Source: Cytobacillus oceanisediminis (GTDB taxonomy: Bacteria; Bacillota; Bacilli; Bacillales; Cytobacillaceae). Taken from it: a stretch of DNA of 35,012 nt. Within the stretch, counting starts at the first letter, position 1, and each line of letters opens with the position of its first letter. Made by a program: the position numbers and the translations under genes. Under the pieces are notes generated by a model that was not told where the DNA came from, did no database searches, and was given only the letters and a program-made list of their open reading frames with translations. Below, in pieces: positions 8,108 to 16,975 of this stretch. The stretch is from assembly GCF_007830235.1 (NCBI RefSeq), contig NZ_VLKI01000030.1, positions 1 through 35,012 of the forward strand. The letters run 5' to 3'.

Positions 8108-8138
8108 AGGAGTCTACTATAATAGACTCCTTTTGTTT
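8108..8138 (+). terminator. Rho-independent terminator
   Basis: A 9-bp stem AGGAGTCTA (8108-8116) pairs with 8123-8131 and is followed by TTTGTTT. Its T tract contains a TTG that could extend the next reading frame, which argues against that TTG as a start. Confidence 0.75.
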
Positions 8139-8159
8139 ATAAAGAAATGGGGATGCCAG

Positions 8160-10073
8160 ATGAAGAATGTTATGAAATGCCAATTCAAGGTTTTCCTTGC
8201 CGTTCTGCTTGTATCTCTATTCACCTTATCAGGTATACAGAATATGGCTTCGGCAGAGGAAAAGGATTCCTACATTCTTTTCTTAAAAAGCGGATATACT
8301 GAGAAATCTTTGCTTGAATTGGGCATTGAGGTAAATAAATCTTACGATAATATACATGCCGCAGCGATTGAAGCTGGCGAAAGCGAGATAGCGGCCCTGA
8401 AAGATTTGGGATTCATTGAAAAAGCCGAAAAAGACCATCCTGTAAAAGTAAGCGCCCAAATTACCCCTTGGGGACATAAAAGCATTAACATGCCCGCAAA
8501 ACAGCCAGCGGGCTTAACGGGGAAAAATGTCAAAATAGCCATTTTGGATACAGGCGTTGATACCCGGCATCCGGACTTAGCTGTCAAAAGCGGAATTTGC
8601 GTCCTTGATCGATGCCCCAATTCATATCGGGATGATAATGGGCATGGAACCCATGTGGCCGGGATTATAGGAGCCAAAAATAATGACATAGGGATCGTGG
8701 GAGTAGCACCTGATGCACAAATATACGCCATTAAGGCATTGGATGCCTATGGAAACGGGACTACTTCAACCATCATGGCCGGGATCGATTGGGCAATTTC
8801 CCAAAATGTCGATATTATCAACATGAGCCTTACGTCTGCAGTTGAAGATTTCGGGATGAAAGCAATGGTCGATAAAGCTTATGAGAAAGGCATCGTCATT
8901 ATCGCAGCAGCAGGCAATACCGGGACTGATGTCAAGAAAATAGAGCAAGTCCTGTATCCTGCAAAGTTTAGTAATGTCATAGCCGTTTCCGGTGTAGATA
9001 AAAATAGTGTTAGAGTGGAAAGCTCTTCAAAAGGAAAAGAAGTGGAGATTGCAGCACCAGGAGACGCAATCTACAGCACGTATCCTACTAATCTAAGCAA
9101 TGGGTATGCCTACATGACCGGGACATCTATGGCGGCTCCGTTCGTAGCGGGACTAGCGGCGCTTTATAAAGAGAAATACCCGCTTTTAACAAATACAGAG
9201 ATCCGCAGCCTTTTGCAAAAAAATGCAAAGGATCTTGGGGCAGTCGGCAGGGATCCTCTTTATGGCTATGGATTGGCACAAGTTGATACAGCGGCCTCAG
9301 AGCCTCTTACTATTCCATATACAGCGGGCAATGGAACAGTCGGCCTTAATATGGACGAAGTGCTGAAACAGTACGAAGGATATAAATTGCTTCGGTACGA
9401 CCAGGTTCTTGCCGAAAAAGGCACAGAAGCTGAGGTAACCGATTACGGATTAAAAGGATTAATCGAATATACGGTTATCCCTATACAAAATGGAGAAGAG
9501 GTCAGAGAAAAAGGCTTAAAAGTTCAAGTAACCCTCGGATCGCCTGTGTTCAATGATCTCAGTAATGCCAAATGGTACAGCAGGCATATGATCTACTTAA
9601 ATACTCGCTCCATATTATTAGGATATGAAAGTGGACTAATAAAGCCGGACCAGCTTGTAAAAAGGTCAGAAGCTGTCGCCATGCTCGGCCGTGCGCTAGG
9701 ACTGGATAAAACACAGCGCAGTACAAGATTTTCAGATGTGGGAAGCAGCAATCATGCATCAGGCTATATTGAATCAGCAGCAGAGAAAGGCATAATCAGC
9801 GGCTTCAAGGATGGCACATTCCGTCCGGATGAACCGGTAACTAGAGCCGAAATGGCCATTTTGATCTCAAAGGCATATTCGCTGCCTGACACTCAAAGTG
9901 TTGCTTTTAGTGATGTGAACCCAAATGTGACTGGATACCAGGCCATTTATAATCTCGCTGCATCCGGAATAACAGAGGGCTTCAAGGACGGCACATTCCG
10001 TCCATATGGAAAAATGCTTCGCTCCACCTATTCTGTGTTTCTCGCAAAAGCAGAGAACGGTGCTCTCAAATAA
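8160..10073 (+). CDS. S-layer-anchored subtilisin-family serine protease
   Basis: I start this at ATG 8160 (637 residues), preceded by GGGGA at 8 bases. A longer frame to TTG 8133 would begin inside a terminator. The signal peptide ends near ASAEE (about 34), followed by an inhibitor-like propeptide (about 36-105). The S8 domain (about 110-380) has D130 in AILDTGVD, H162 in NGHGTHVAG, Asn in AAAGNTG and S323 in GTSMAAP. A spacer domain (385-455) of unknown fold precedes three C-terminal SLH motifs (about 460-635: VKRSEAVAMLGRAL, VTRAEMAILISKAY, LRSTYSVFLAKAE). The SLH set is at the opposite end from the amidases but resembles theirs most, which suggests domain shuffling. It is probably a wall-bound extracellular protease that processes exported proteins or autolysins. 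Confidence 0.92.
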   Translation: MKNVMKCQFKVFLAVLLVSLFTLSGIQNMASAEEKDSYILFLKSGYTEKSLLELGIEVNKSYDNIHAAAIEAGESEIAALKDLGFIEKAEKDHPVKVSAQITPWGHKSINMPAKQPAGLTGKNVKIAILDTGVDTRHPDLAVKSGICVLDRCPNSYRDDNGHGTHVAGIIGAKNNDIGIVGVAPDAQIYAIKALDAYGNGTTSTIMAGIDWAISQNVDIINMSLTSAVEDFGMKAMVDKAYEKGIVIIAAAGNTGTDVKKIEQVLYPAKFSNVIAVSGVDKNSVRVESSSKGKEVEIAAPGDAIYSTYPTNLSNGYAYMTGTSMAAPFVAGLAALYKEKYPLLTNTEIRSLLQKNAKDLGAVGRDPLYGYGLAQVDTAASEPLTIPYTAGNGTVGLNMDEVLKQYEGYKLLRYDQVLAEKGTEAEVTDYGLKGLIEYTVIPIQNGEEVREKGLKVQVTLGSPVFNDLSNAKWYSRHMIYLNTRSILLGYESGLIKPDQLVKRSEAVAMLGRALGLDKTQRSTRFSDVGSSNHASGYIESAAEKGIISGFKDGTFRPDEPVTRAEMAILISKAYSLPDTQSVAFSDVNPNVTGYQAIYNLAASGITEGFKDGTFRPYGKMLRSTYSVFLAKAENGALK

Positions 10074-10077
10074 GAGG

Positions 10078-10110
10078 AAAAAAGCTGTCCAAAATGGGCA
10101 GCTTTTTTTA
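10078..10110 (+). terminator. Rho-independent terminator
   Basis: AAAAGCTGTCC pairs with GGGCAGCTTTT (one wobble) across an AAAAT loop and is followed by TTT. Confidence 0.85.
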
Positions 10111-10178
10111 TTTCATCTCTATGCCCAATAGGGTATAAAAAAAGGGTAAAATTACCTGTATTACAAAAATATTAAATT

Positions 10179-10187
10179 TGTTACAAT
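10179..10187 (+). promoter_or_regulatory. Extended -10 promoter of small SLH protein
   Basis: TGTTACAAT lies 73 bases before the ATG in very AT-rich sequence. No good -35 hexamer is seen. Confidence 0.4.
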
Positions 10188-10259
10188 CATTTTTGTGATA
10201 AGCAATATTTAACTATCATAAGAGATTTAAAATAATTTTATATAAAAGGAGATTACTAA

Positions 10260-11213
10260 ATGAAAAAGGTTAAAAAGGTTTTAGCATCAGCAGTAGTCGC
10301 AACTTTAGTTGCTTCTGCATTCACTCCGGCAGCATCTGCCACAGAAGTAAATCCAACAGTTTCAGCGGCTGCCAAAGCTGCCTATTATGATATGGGATTC
10401 GATCACCCATTCACAGATGTAGGCACAAGATATGAAGAGGCTGTTAGTTTTCTTTATAATGTAGAAATTATAAATGGTAAAACAGCAACTACTTTCGGAA
10501 CTCATCAAAACCTTACAAGAGGCGATGCAGCAGTTATCCTGGCAAATGCTCTTGGCCTGGATACTGAAAATGCGCCAGATGCAGGATTTAAAGATCTTAA
10601 TTCCCGTGTCAGAGGTTCTGTAAATGCATTGGCTGAACTAGGCATCATTGCAGGCAAAAATGCCGATACATTTGGAACAAGTGATCCATTAAGCCGCGGT
10701 GCAATGGCTAAATTCCTTGCATTGGGCTTTGAATTAGAAGAATATGCTGAACAAACTCCATTTACAGATGTTGGCGGCGTATTTGCCCCTTACATTGAGG
10801 CACTATTTGGTGCAGGCATCACAAGCGGTAAAACGGAAACCTCTTATGGAACTCACGCAAACATCACTCGCGGAGATTTTGCTAATCTATTATACAGAAC
10901 AATCATGTTTGTGATTGATAATGAGTACCTTCCATATGCTGAATCAGTATCTTCAAAAAGCTCTACTTCATTCAGTATCACATTAACGGAAGCAGCTCCT
11001 CAAGAGTATTCAGCAAGAGACCTTTGGGATTTGTTCTATGTAGATATTGAACTGGAAGATGGTTCTTCTGTTTATGTAAATCCTACATCAGTAACACTTT
11101 CCGCTGACCGTACAGTGCTGACAGTAGAGCACACAACTTTTAACCTGGCTGGCAAAGCAGGTACGATTTGGGTCGACGGTGAAGTATCTGTGGATTTCAA
11201 TTACAAGAATTAA
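10260..11213 (+). CDS. Small S-layer-type protein with three SLH domains
   Basis: The 317-residue protein has an ATG after AAAGGAG. Residues 1-28 are a signal peptide (VATLVASAFTPAASA). Three SLH motifs cover about 43-220 (LTRGDAAVILANAL, LSRGAMAKFLALGF, ITRGDFANLLYRTI). The last 90 residues form an acidic, Ser/Thr-rich beta-type domain (SSTSFSITL, VYVNPTSVTLSADRTVLTVEH). The SLH set and signal peptide resemble the large S-layer protein at 30818 rather than the nearby amidases, so it looks like a minor lattice or spacer protein. No catalytic domain is visible. It has its own promoter and terminator. Confidence 0.85.
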   Translation: MKKVKKVLASAVVATLVASAFTPAASATEVNPTVSAAAKAAYYDMGFDHPFTDVGTRYEEAVSFLYNVEIINGKTATTFGTHQNLTRGDAAVILANALGLDTENAPDAGFKDLNSRVRGSVNALAELGIIAGKNADTFGTSDPLSRGAMAKFLALGFELEEYAEQTPFTDVGGVFAPYIEALFGAGITSGKTETSYGTHANITRGDFANLLYRTIMFVIDNEYLPYAESVSSKSSTSFSITLTEAAPQEYSARDLWDLFYVDIELEDGSSVYVNPTSVTLSADRTVLTVEHTTFNLAGKAGTIWVDGEVSVDFNYKN

Positions 11214-11220
11214 TTCTTTC

Positions 11221-11256
11221 AAAAAGCCATTCTCTTTTAGAGGATGGCTTTTTTTA
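11221..11256 (+). terminator. Rho-independent terminator
   Basis: AAAAAGCCATTCTC pairs with GAGGATGGCTTTTT (one wobble) and is followed by TT. Confidence 0.85.
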
Positions 11257-11331
11257 TCATCCAATAATGTAACTTTTTTCCTCTTGGTTCGTCTGTAATT
11301 ACAAAGACAAACGAAATTGAGGGGATTTTTA

Positions 11332-12600
11332 ATGGGTTATTATCAAGTGCTTGCTGTATTGCTGGGAATTGGGATGATCCTGTCTGCCTGCGGAACGGGA
11401 AATAAAGTGCAGAATCCGAGTACTGCAAATCCACATGAACAAACAAAGTCAGTACCTAAAAATAACTCTGGCTGGGAAACCATTGAGACAATCAGCGGCC
11501 GGAACATTATTGCCAAATTGGAACCGGCAAAAGAAACGCTAGAGCGGGACAAAGTAATTGAACAAATAAAGGAAAGCAGGGAATTTAAGGAAGGTCTATA
11601 TGGAACGCCAACAGATGATTTGGCGGAGGAACTGGCTGTTCAGCAATCGGAAGGTGAGATTGCTCTTCCTTTGCTTTATAAAATCTATGGAGGCAATGAT
11701 GGGGTTAATAAGGCTGGTGTCGTTTTTTTTGAGAACAAAACACGGGGCGCGGATCAATCAGGGCTATGGATTGGTATAAAAGAACCGGATAACCGCTTAA
11801 AGCAATTCGTTGATGCCCTCCAGGCCAAAGTTGATGCAGGAAAGGTGAAGGCAGAAAATATTTATATCTACTATACTCCCCACACAACAGCTGAAAACAA
11901 TCAGAAAATGTCCGAGGTGAATAAAGCAGCTGCAAAATTCAGGGATCAGCATGAAACGCCAGAGCGTATTTCATATGGCATCAGCGTGGATACCATCAGC
12001 GGAGAGGTTAATATTGACCATAATTTTCTTACAGAAGAACAGAAAGCCAGCCTTATAGAACAATTTGCAGGGGACAAGATTAATTTTATCCAAACAGGCA
12101 GGCTTGCGCCAATCGGAGGAGAGTCTGATACGATTTATCCTGAAAATAAATTTACAAATAAGTACTCCAAGGATGGATCTTATGTAATGGAGTTAACAAA
12201 CAGCAGTATGCTTGTTGTCGCATCGGTGCCAGCGGATTTTGGGAAAACTGGAGGAGACCCTGATTTCTTTTCAGCCATATACTTTCAATTCCCAGATGCT
12301 TCCAAAAAGTTAAAAGTAGGCCAGCGTGTTATTGTAGAAGCATCCGGACCGATTATGGAGTCATATCCAGGACAGGGCACAGCCTTGTATGTAGAAGTGC
12401 TGCCCGAGTATAAACCGGAAGGGGCTGATCTTTCGGAATCTCAGGTTATAGAAAAAGCCTTAAATACGATAAAAGATCAACAAGGGGTTGTGGCTGTCCG
12501 CGATTTATCTTTCGATGGAGGCCTCGATGAATGGAGCATCAGCCTTAAGCGGAATGAGAATAACTTTGAAGTGAATGTGAAAGACCGTTTAGATGAATAA
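11332..12600 (+). CDS. Lipoprotein with DUF3221-like domain
   Basis: I start at ATG 11332 (422 residues), six bases after GAGGGGA. TTG 11317 would put that ribosome site inside the gene. The signal peptide ends in the lipobox LSAC, so the mature protein is lipid-anchored on the outer face of the membrane. A hydrophilic Lys/Asn/Ser linker follows, then a mixed domain (about 45-260) with no match I recognise, then a segment typical of DUF3221 (about 275-365: LVVASVPADFG ... LKVGQRVIVEASGPIMESYPGQG). A short C-terminal tail has SESQVIEKALN. Function is unknown. DUF3221 lipoproteins are common in Bacillus and look like small beta-barrel (OB-like) modules. No terminator is evident before the next promoter. 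Confidence 0.8.
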   Translation: MGYYQVLAVLLGIGMILSACGTGNKVQNPSTANPHEQTKSVPKNNSGWETIETISGRNIIAKLEPAKETLERDKVIEQIKESREFKEGLYGTPTDDLAEELAVQQSEGEIALPLLYKIYGGNDGVNKAGVVFFENKTRGADQSGLWIGIKEPDNRLKQFVDALQAKVDAGKVKAENIYIYYTPHTTAENNQKMSEVNKAAAKFRDQHETPERISYGISVDTISGEVNIDHNFLTEEQKASLIEQFAGDKINFIQTGRLAPIGGESDTIYPENKFTNKYSKDGSYVMELTNSSMLVVASVPADFGKTGGDPDFFSAIYFQFPDASKKLKVGQRVIVEASGPIMESYPGQGTALYVEVLPEYKPEGADLSESQVIEKALNTIKDQQGVVAVRDLSFDGGLDEWSISLKRNENNFEVNVKDRLDE

Positions 12601-12656
12601 AATCTTTTAAACTCCCAAAAATGTTCCTGAATATGGTATATAGTGGGTAAATGGTA

Positions 12657-12665
12657 TGGTAGGAT
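12657..12665 (+). promoter_or_regulatory. Extended -10 promoter of SGNH hydrolase
   Basis: TGGTAGGAT lies 41 bases before the ATG at 12706. It shares TGGTAG with the promoters at 4640, 13604, 14807 and 30643. Confidence 0.45.
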
Positions 12666-12705
12666 AGAGTATATATACCACTTTATTACAAAACAGGAGG
12701 AGAAA

Positions 12706-13404
12706 ATGAGGGAAAAAATCATTTCAATATTCATGTTGGCTATGATTCTATTCGGTACTGCCGGTGCGGTTTATGCTGAAGCATCCCGGTTTATTGGCTT
12801 CGGTGACAGCAATACGGAAGGCCTTTCGTTCAATACTTATGGATATGATTTAAATAAACGCTGGGTTGTTTTGACCGGGGCCATTAATGCAGGCGTCAGC
12901 GGCAACCATACAGACCAGGCGCTGAAGAGATTCAACAGTGATGTGCTTGCCAAGAATCCGGATAGCGTGGCTATCATGTTCGGCATTAATGACGGGCTTC
13001 TGTACGACAATGGAAAGCCGATGGTGGATAAAGTCAAATTTGAGAAGAACCTGACATACATGGTAAAGGAACTGAAGGCCAGAAAAGTAAAGGTTTTGCT
13101 GATGACAAACATTCCTGTTCATCAAACCCTTTATTACAATATGTATCCGGAAAAGAAGCATTTATATGCTGATAAAGGCGGGATTCGGCTTTGGATGAAC
13201 AGCTATAATGCCATTATCCGCAAAGTGGCGAAAGCGGAAGGAGTCCAGCTTGTGGACCATTATGCCAATGCCATTCATAAGGCAGGCGGGGCACAGGATG
13301 GAAAGCTGTGGGCGAGCGGTTTATATGATCATTCCGGCCTTCACTGGTCACCAAGAGGGCACGGAATGATGGCGTATTCTATTAATTATTACCTGGCGAG
13401 ATAA
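12706..13404 (+). CDS. Secreted SGNH/GDSL-family hydrolase
   Basis: The start is ATG 12706 (232 residues), directly after AGGAGGAG. A longer frame from 12643 has no ribosome site and would cross the promoter. A signal peptide (1-about 23, IISIFMLAMILFGTAGAVYA) is followed by an SGNH fold. Block I is GFGDSNTEG with the nucleophile Ser, block II is AGVSGNHT with the oxyanion Gly, block III is GINDG with Asn, and block V is DHSGLHWSP with the Asp/His pair. The family includes esterases that de-acetylate sugars as well as lipases. Given the surrounding SLH and wall-polymer genes, O-deacetylation of peptidoglycan or SCWP is a reasonable inference but is not shown. It has no SLH anchor, so it is probably free or loosely bound. 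Confidence 0.88.
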   Translation: MREKIISIFMLAMILFGTAGAVYAEASRFIGFGDSNTEGLSFNTYGYDLNKRWVVLTGAINAGVSGNHTDQALKRFNSDVLAKNPDSVAIMFGINDGLLYDNGKPMVDKVKFEKNLTYMVKELKARKVKVLLMTNIPVHQTLYYNMYPEKKHLYADKGGIRLWMNSYNAIIRKVAKAEGVQLVDHYANAIHKAGGAQDGKLWASGLYDHSGLHWSPRGHGMMAYSINYYLAR

Positions 13405-13433
13405 TATTAAAAAATAGTATGATTGTATCACTT

Positions 13434-13470
13434 AGCTCTGCCGCAGAAATGCGGCGGAGCTTTCTTTTTT
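13434..13470 (+). terminator. Strong rho-independent terminator
   Basis: A 12-bp stem (13434-13445 with 13450-13461, one wobble) has a GAAA tetraloop and is followed by TTCTTTTTT. Confidence 0.9.
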
Positions 13471-13603
13471 GTAACATAAATGTAATAATGCGAGAATGAA
13501 TAAATTTAATTGTCAGAAAAATATACATATTCCCTGATTTTTCGGCACTAAACCCCTTTTGTCGATTTGTAACATAACAGTAAAGAAAATTACACTTTTG
13601 ATT

Positions 13604-13612
13604 TGGTAGAAT
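13604..13612 (+). promoter_or_regulatory. Extended -10 promoter of NlpC/P60-SLH gene
   Basis: TGGTAGAAT in the context ATTTGGTAGAATA lies 69 bases before the ATG. The same 9-mer precedes the genes at 14888 and 30818. Confidence 0.5.
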
Positions 13613-13680
13613 ATATCTATCGAAACCATATTTTGATAAATTACGAGGAATTTAGTAATAGAAATTGATGGGGTGACATA

Positions 13681-14682
13681 ATGAAGCAAGTACTGACAAA
13701 ATTCTTAATAACAGCATTAATACTGGCGATCCTGCCATTTAATACAGCCTCTGCAGCAACAGCAGACCAGGAAGAAGTTGTAAGAATAGCAAAATCCTAT
13801 TTGGGGGTTCCTTATGTTTGGGGCGGGACTACGCCAAACGGATTTGACTGCTCAGGATTTATGATTTATGTCTTTGACAAAGTCGGAATCGACTTGCCAA
13901 GAACCTCAAGTGATCAGTATAGCAGTGCCGGCGTTAAAGTCAGCAAGTCAGACTTGCAGCCTGGCGATTTGGTTTTCTTTGAAAAAACATACAATAAAGC
14001 CGGTGTTACGCATGCCGGAATCTATATCGGAAACAATGAATTTATTTCTGCTACTTCAAGCAGGGGCATTAAAATCGATTCTTTAAGCAGTACATATTGG
14101 GGCCCTAAATACTATGGCGCAAAACGTGTTTTGACAAACACTCCAGGAGTTTACTCCGATGTTCCGAAGTCCCATGTTGCCTACGACGCCATTTTCAGAT
14201 TAGGAAACAGTAACATCATTATGGGTTATGAAGATAACACATTCAGACCAGATGAGCCTGTAACGCGCGGACAAGCTGCAGCAATCATGAACCGCCATTT
14301 AAATAAGGTTCCTAAATCTTTATATGCTTTCAAGGACGTTCCGACTTCTTCACGTTTTGCCAAGGATATTGCGGCAATCAAAGAGCTTGGCATTATTAAC
14401 GGCTTTAAAGATGGCACATTCCGTCCGAATGAGTATATGACAAGAGCAGAGATGGCTGTCATTGTACAAAATGCTTTTAAACTTCAAGGCACTACGTATT
14501 CAAAGGCAAGCAGTACTTACAGCGACATTACACCGTCTTATTGGGCACATGATGCAATCGTAACGATGAGCAATATTGACTCCACTTCAATCTTTGATGG
14601 AAGCAAATACTACGCGACTCACCGCGCATCAAGAGCGTTTTTCTCTGCAGCCATCTACAATTCTATTAATGCAACGAACTAA
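13681..14682 (+). CDS. S-layer-anchored NlpC/P60 cysteine peptidase
   Basis: The 333-residue protein has an ATG eight bases after GGGGTG. A signal peptide (1-about 25, ending ASAAT) is followed by NlpC/P60 (about 28-155) with C57 in GFDCSG and H111 in THAGIYIG. The third polar position, often His in IHA, reads ISA here (S123). Three SLH motifs follow (about 158-330): VTRGQAAAIMNRHL, MTRAEMAVIVQNAF and a degenerate third, RASRAFFSAAIY. The family cuts the D-Glu to diamino acid bond in peptidoglycan stems. The enzyme should sit on SCWP beside the amidases and glucosaminidase, so the locus covers three different peptidoglycan bonds. The SLH block is C-terminal, as in the protease. It is monocistronic. 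Confidence 0.92.
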   Translation: MKQVLTKFLITALILAILPFNTASAATADQEEVVRIAKSYLGVPYVWGGTTPNGFDCSGFMIYVFDKVGIDLPRTSSDQYSSAGVKVSKSDLQPGDLVFFEKTYNKAGVTHAGIYIGNNEFISATSSRGIKIDSLSSTYWGPKYYGAKRVLTNTPGVYSDVPKSHVAYDAIFRLGNSNIIMGYEDNTFRPDEPVTRGQAAAIMNRHLNKVPKSLYAFKDVPTSSRFAKDIAAIKELGIINGFKDGTFRPNEYMTRAEMAVIVQNAFKLQGTTYSKASSTYSDITPSYWAHDAIVTMSNIDSTSIFDGSKYYATHRASRAFFSAAIYNSINATN

Positions 14683-14690
14683 AATGTAGG

Positions 14691-14714
14691 CCGGGACCTT
14701 GTCCTGGTTTTTTT
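14691..14714 (+). terminator. Rho-independent terminator
   Basis: The 7-bp GC-rich stem CCGGGAC pairs with GTCCTGG (one wobble), has loop CTT and is followed by TTTTTTT. Confidence 0.8.
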
Positions 14715-14806
14715 ATGGATAAAAGAATCCTGTTATTCTTCCAATATATCCCGGAGAAAAATGGTGAAAAAATGAGGAAATTGTCTATTAATGACAGGTA
14801 ATATTT

Positions 14807-14815
14807 TGGTAGAAT
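14807..14815 (+). promoter_or_regulatory. Extended -10 promoter of SLH-glucosaminidase
   Basis: TGGTAGAAT in the context ATTTTGGTAGAATGG lies 72 bases before the TTG start. Confidence 0.5.
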
Positions 14816-14887
14816 GGTAGAGAACAGGCAAATTACAACAAATTTAGTGTTTGTTCCACATTAAGTTATGAGAGGGGAAATTTTACA

Positions 14888-16888
14888 TTGAAGAAAGCTA
14901 GGCTTCTGTTGCTTGCCTTTGTTCTTTTGTTCACTGCATTTCCTGCTGCAGGCTATGCCGCAGATGATATTACTGGCATACAGCTGGAGGAAGAACTAAG
15001 AGAGGCCATAGACAGAGAAATTATGTATGGCTATGGTGAAGGAATTTACAAACCGGAACTGAAGGTAACACGCGGAGAATTTGCAAACTTTATTTCAAGA
15101 GCTTTAAAATTGCCTTCAGCAGAGCATAAATTTCCAGACGTTGCGATTACTTCAAGCTTAGCCCCGGGCATCAATTCAGCTGCAGAAGCAGGAATTATTG
15201 CCGGACAGTCGGATGGGAATTTTAATCCTGACAAAGAAATTACGCGTGAGCAAATGGTTATTATGATTAAAAACGCGTTGGACTATAAAAATATGAAAGT
15301 GGACTATGAGGTACCCGCTCAATTAACTGATTTTGATAAAATCACCTCTTCCACTTCACGTGTGGCGATAGCAGCCAGTGTGACTTTGCAAATCACCATC
15401 GGCTTCCCGAATTCTGATGGAACTACCTATCGATTCGAGGCGCAAAGACAAGCTTCCCGTGCAGAAGCAGCTGCTTTTATTGTGCGTATGATCCATGCTA
15501 TGGAGGATTTTGAATCACAGCTTCCAGGAGAGCCTGGCGAACCTGAGATTGAAAAGCCTTATGTCATTTCAACGATTAATGAAAATAGAGAGCTGGTTGA
15601 AACAACGAAAGCATACGAAACTTATAAGGAAGCAGAAACTGCTTGGAACAGCAGTTCCTCAGAGGTAATCACATTCAACGGGAAAGTGATTAAAATGCAA
15701 TCAGGCCTCGTGTATGCAAGTCCTTCAATCGGAAATGCAACAACCTATCTATACAGCAGTGAAAGCTTAAGTTCTGTAGAAGCGGCAGTGCCTCCACAGG
15801 AAGAACTGAAGTTTCTGGGCTCAACAGAAACAACGGTAAAAGTATACATTGGCGGCAGGACCGCATACGTCAAGCAGTCCGAAGTAAATATGGTGCCTGC
15901 TAAAATGGTGACAAAGCAAAACTATTATACTGTAAATACAAGTGGTGAGCTGGTGTATCGAGTTTACTCGCCTGCTACAGATAAATACGGTGCGTTCGAA
16001 GTTGGAAAAGCACCTAGCTTTTTAAAACAAGGCCAAAATTACTACAGCTGGGATGGAACGAAATTCTATACAAATCCGATGGGATCTTCCACTTCATTTG
16101 CAGGGCAGTATTATCCTTATCATCAATTCCTGTCAGCCCGTACAAAGACTAGCTATACGGCAGCCGAATTGGATCAATTTATTGACAGGAAGCTTGCAGA
16201 GCTTGAAGCAACAGGCGCACCTGCCTACAAAGATGCTACTAAAGTCAGTAAGGTAAAGGGCCTTGGAACTTATCTGAAAAAAGTAGAAGCTGAATCGAAT
16301 GTAAACGCCCTTTTAGTTCTGGGCTGGGCATTCCATGAAAGCCAGTACGGAATGAGCGCGAATGCATTAAAACTTAATAACCTATTCGGCATTGAAGCTT
16401 ATGACAGCAATCCATCCGGTGCGGTTGCATACCCGACACCAACAGGTAGTGTCGATGCTCTAGTTAACAAATATCTGAATAAAGCCTATATCCCTCAGGG
16501 AGACTGGCGCAGCAATGGGGCAGCACCAGGAAACAAGCTATTTGGCTTTAATGTCAGATATGCAACAGATGCTTACTGGGGAGCCAAGATCAGCGGCCAT
16601 ATGTACCGGATTGAAAAGGCGCTCGGCTTTAAGGATTATACCAATAAAAAAGTCATTGGCCTAATCAATACCAATGGAACCAATGTAAGGACGTCTCCTT
16701 CTTCCAGCCAGGGTACAGCCAATCTTCTGTACACGTATAAAACAGCCATCAAACCGGTGGTTATTGTTGAAGAAGTGAAATCGCTTGATGGCGATAGCTG
16801 GACATGGTATAAGATTCTTTCAGATGCCAATGGAACTCAATATGGCTATGTTAGAAGAGATCTGATTGACAAAGTTGTAACAAATTAA
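14888..16888 (+). CDS. S-layer-anchored endo-beta-N-acetylglucosaminidase (GH73, LytD-like)
   Basis: The 666-residue protein has a TTG start after GAGAGGGGAA. A signal peptide (1-about 24) is followed by three SLH motifs (about 28-205: VTRGEFANFISRAL, ITREQMVIMIKNAL, QASRAEAAAFIVRM) and a Pro/Glu-rich linker (PGEPGEPEIEKP, about 215-226). A central region (230-400) resembles the repeats in B. subtilis LytD, with VYIGGRTAYVKQSEVNMVP. A GH73 glucosaminidase domain (about 440-585) has E484 in AFHESQYG and the downstream NLFGIEAYD and YLNKAY blocks. A C-terminal SH3-like domain (about 590-660, TNVRTSPSSSQGTANLL) completes it. The enzyme hydrolyses the bond after GlcNAc in glycan strands. It is probably a wall-growth or separation autolysin held on SCWP. 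It is monocistronic, with a strong terminator. Confidence 0.92.
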   Translation: MKKARLLLLAFVLLFTAFPAAGYAADDITGIQLEEELREAIDREIMYGYGEGIYKPELKVTRGEFANFISRALKLPSAEHKFPDVAITSSLAPGINSAAEAGIIAGQSDGNFNPDKEITREQMVIMIKNALDYKNMKVDYEVPAQLTDFDKITSSTSRVAIAASVTLQITIGFPNSDGTTYRFEAQRQASRAEAAAFIVRMIHAMEDFESQLPGEPGEPEIEKPYVISTINENRELVETTKAYETYKEAETAWNSSSSEVITFNGKVIKMQSGLVYASPSIGNATTYLYSSESLSSVEAAVPPQEELKFLGSTETTVKVYIGGRTAYVKQSEVNMVPAKMVTKQNYYTVNTSGELVYRVYSPATDKYGAFEVGKAPSFLKQGQNYYSWDGTKFYTNPMGSSTSFAGQYYPYHQFLSARTKTSYTAAELDQFIDRKLAELEATGAPAYKDATKVSKVKGLGTYLKKVEAESNVNALLVLGWAFHESQYGMSANALKLNNLFGIEAYDSNPSGAVAYPTPTGSVDALVNKYLNKAYIPQGDWRSNGAAPGNKLFGFNVRYATDAYWGAKISGHMYRIEKALGFKDYTNKKVIGLINTNGTNVRTSPSSSQGTANLLYTYKTAIKPVVIVEEVKSLDGDSWTWYKILSDANGTQYGYVRRDLIDKVVTN

Positions 16889-16904
16889 TTTAATAGAGTA
16901 ATAG

Positions 16905-16941
16905 AAAGGGAGCTCCGACTAGTTCAGGAGCTCCCTTTTTT
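16905..16941 (+). terminator. Strong rho-independent terminator
   Basis: The 12-bp stem AAAGGGAGCTCC (16905-16916) pairs with 16927 onward across a 10-base loop, followed by a T tract. Confidence 0.9.
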
Positions 16942-16975
16942 GATTTGACGTTGAAAACAGTCCTAATTGTGAACT

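Noticed and set aside
8133..8159. TTG 8133 as start of the SLH protease
   Set aside because: It falls in the T tract of the preceding terminator. ATG 8160 has a ribosome site and a normal signal peptide.
12643..12705. N-terminal extension of the SGNH hydrolase
   Set aside because: It crosses the promoter and ribosome site, and the signal peptide begins at ATG 12706.
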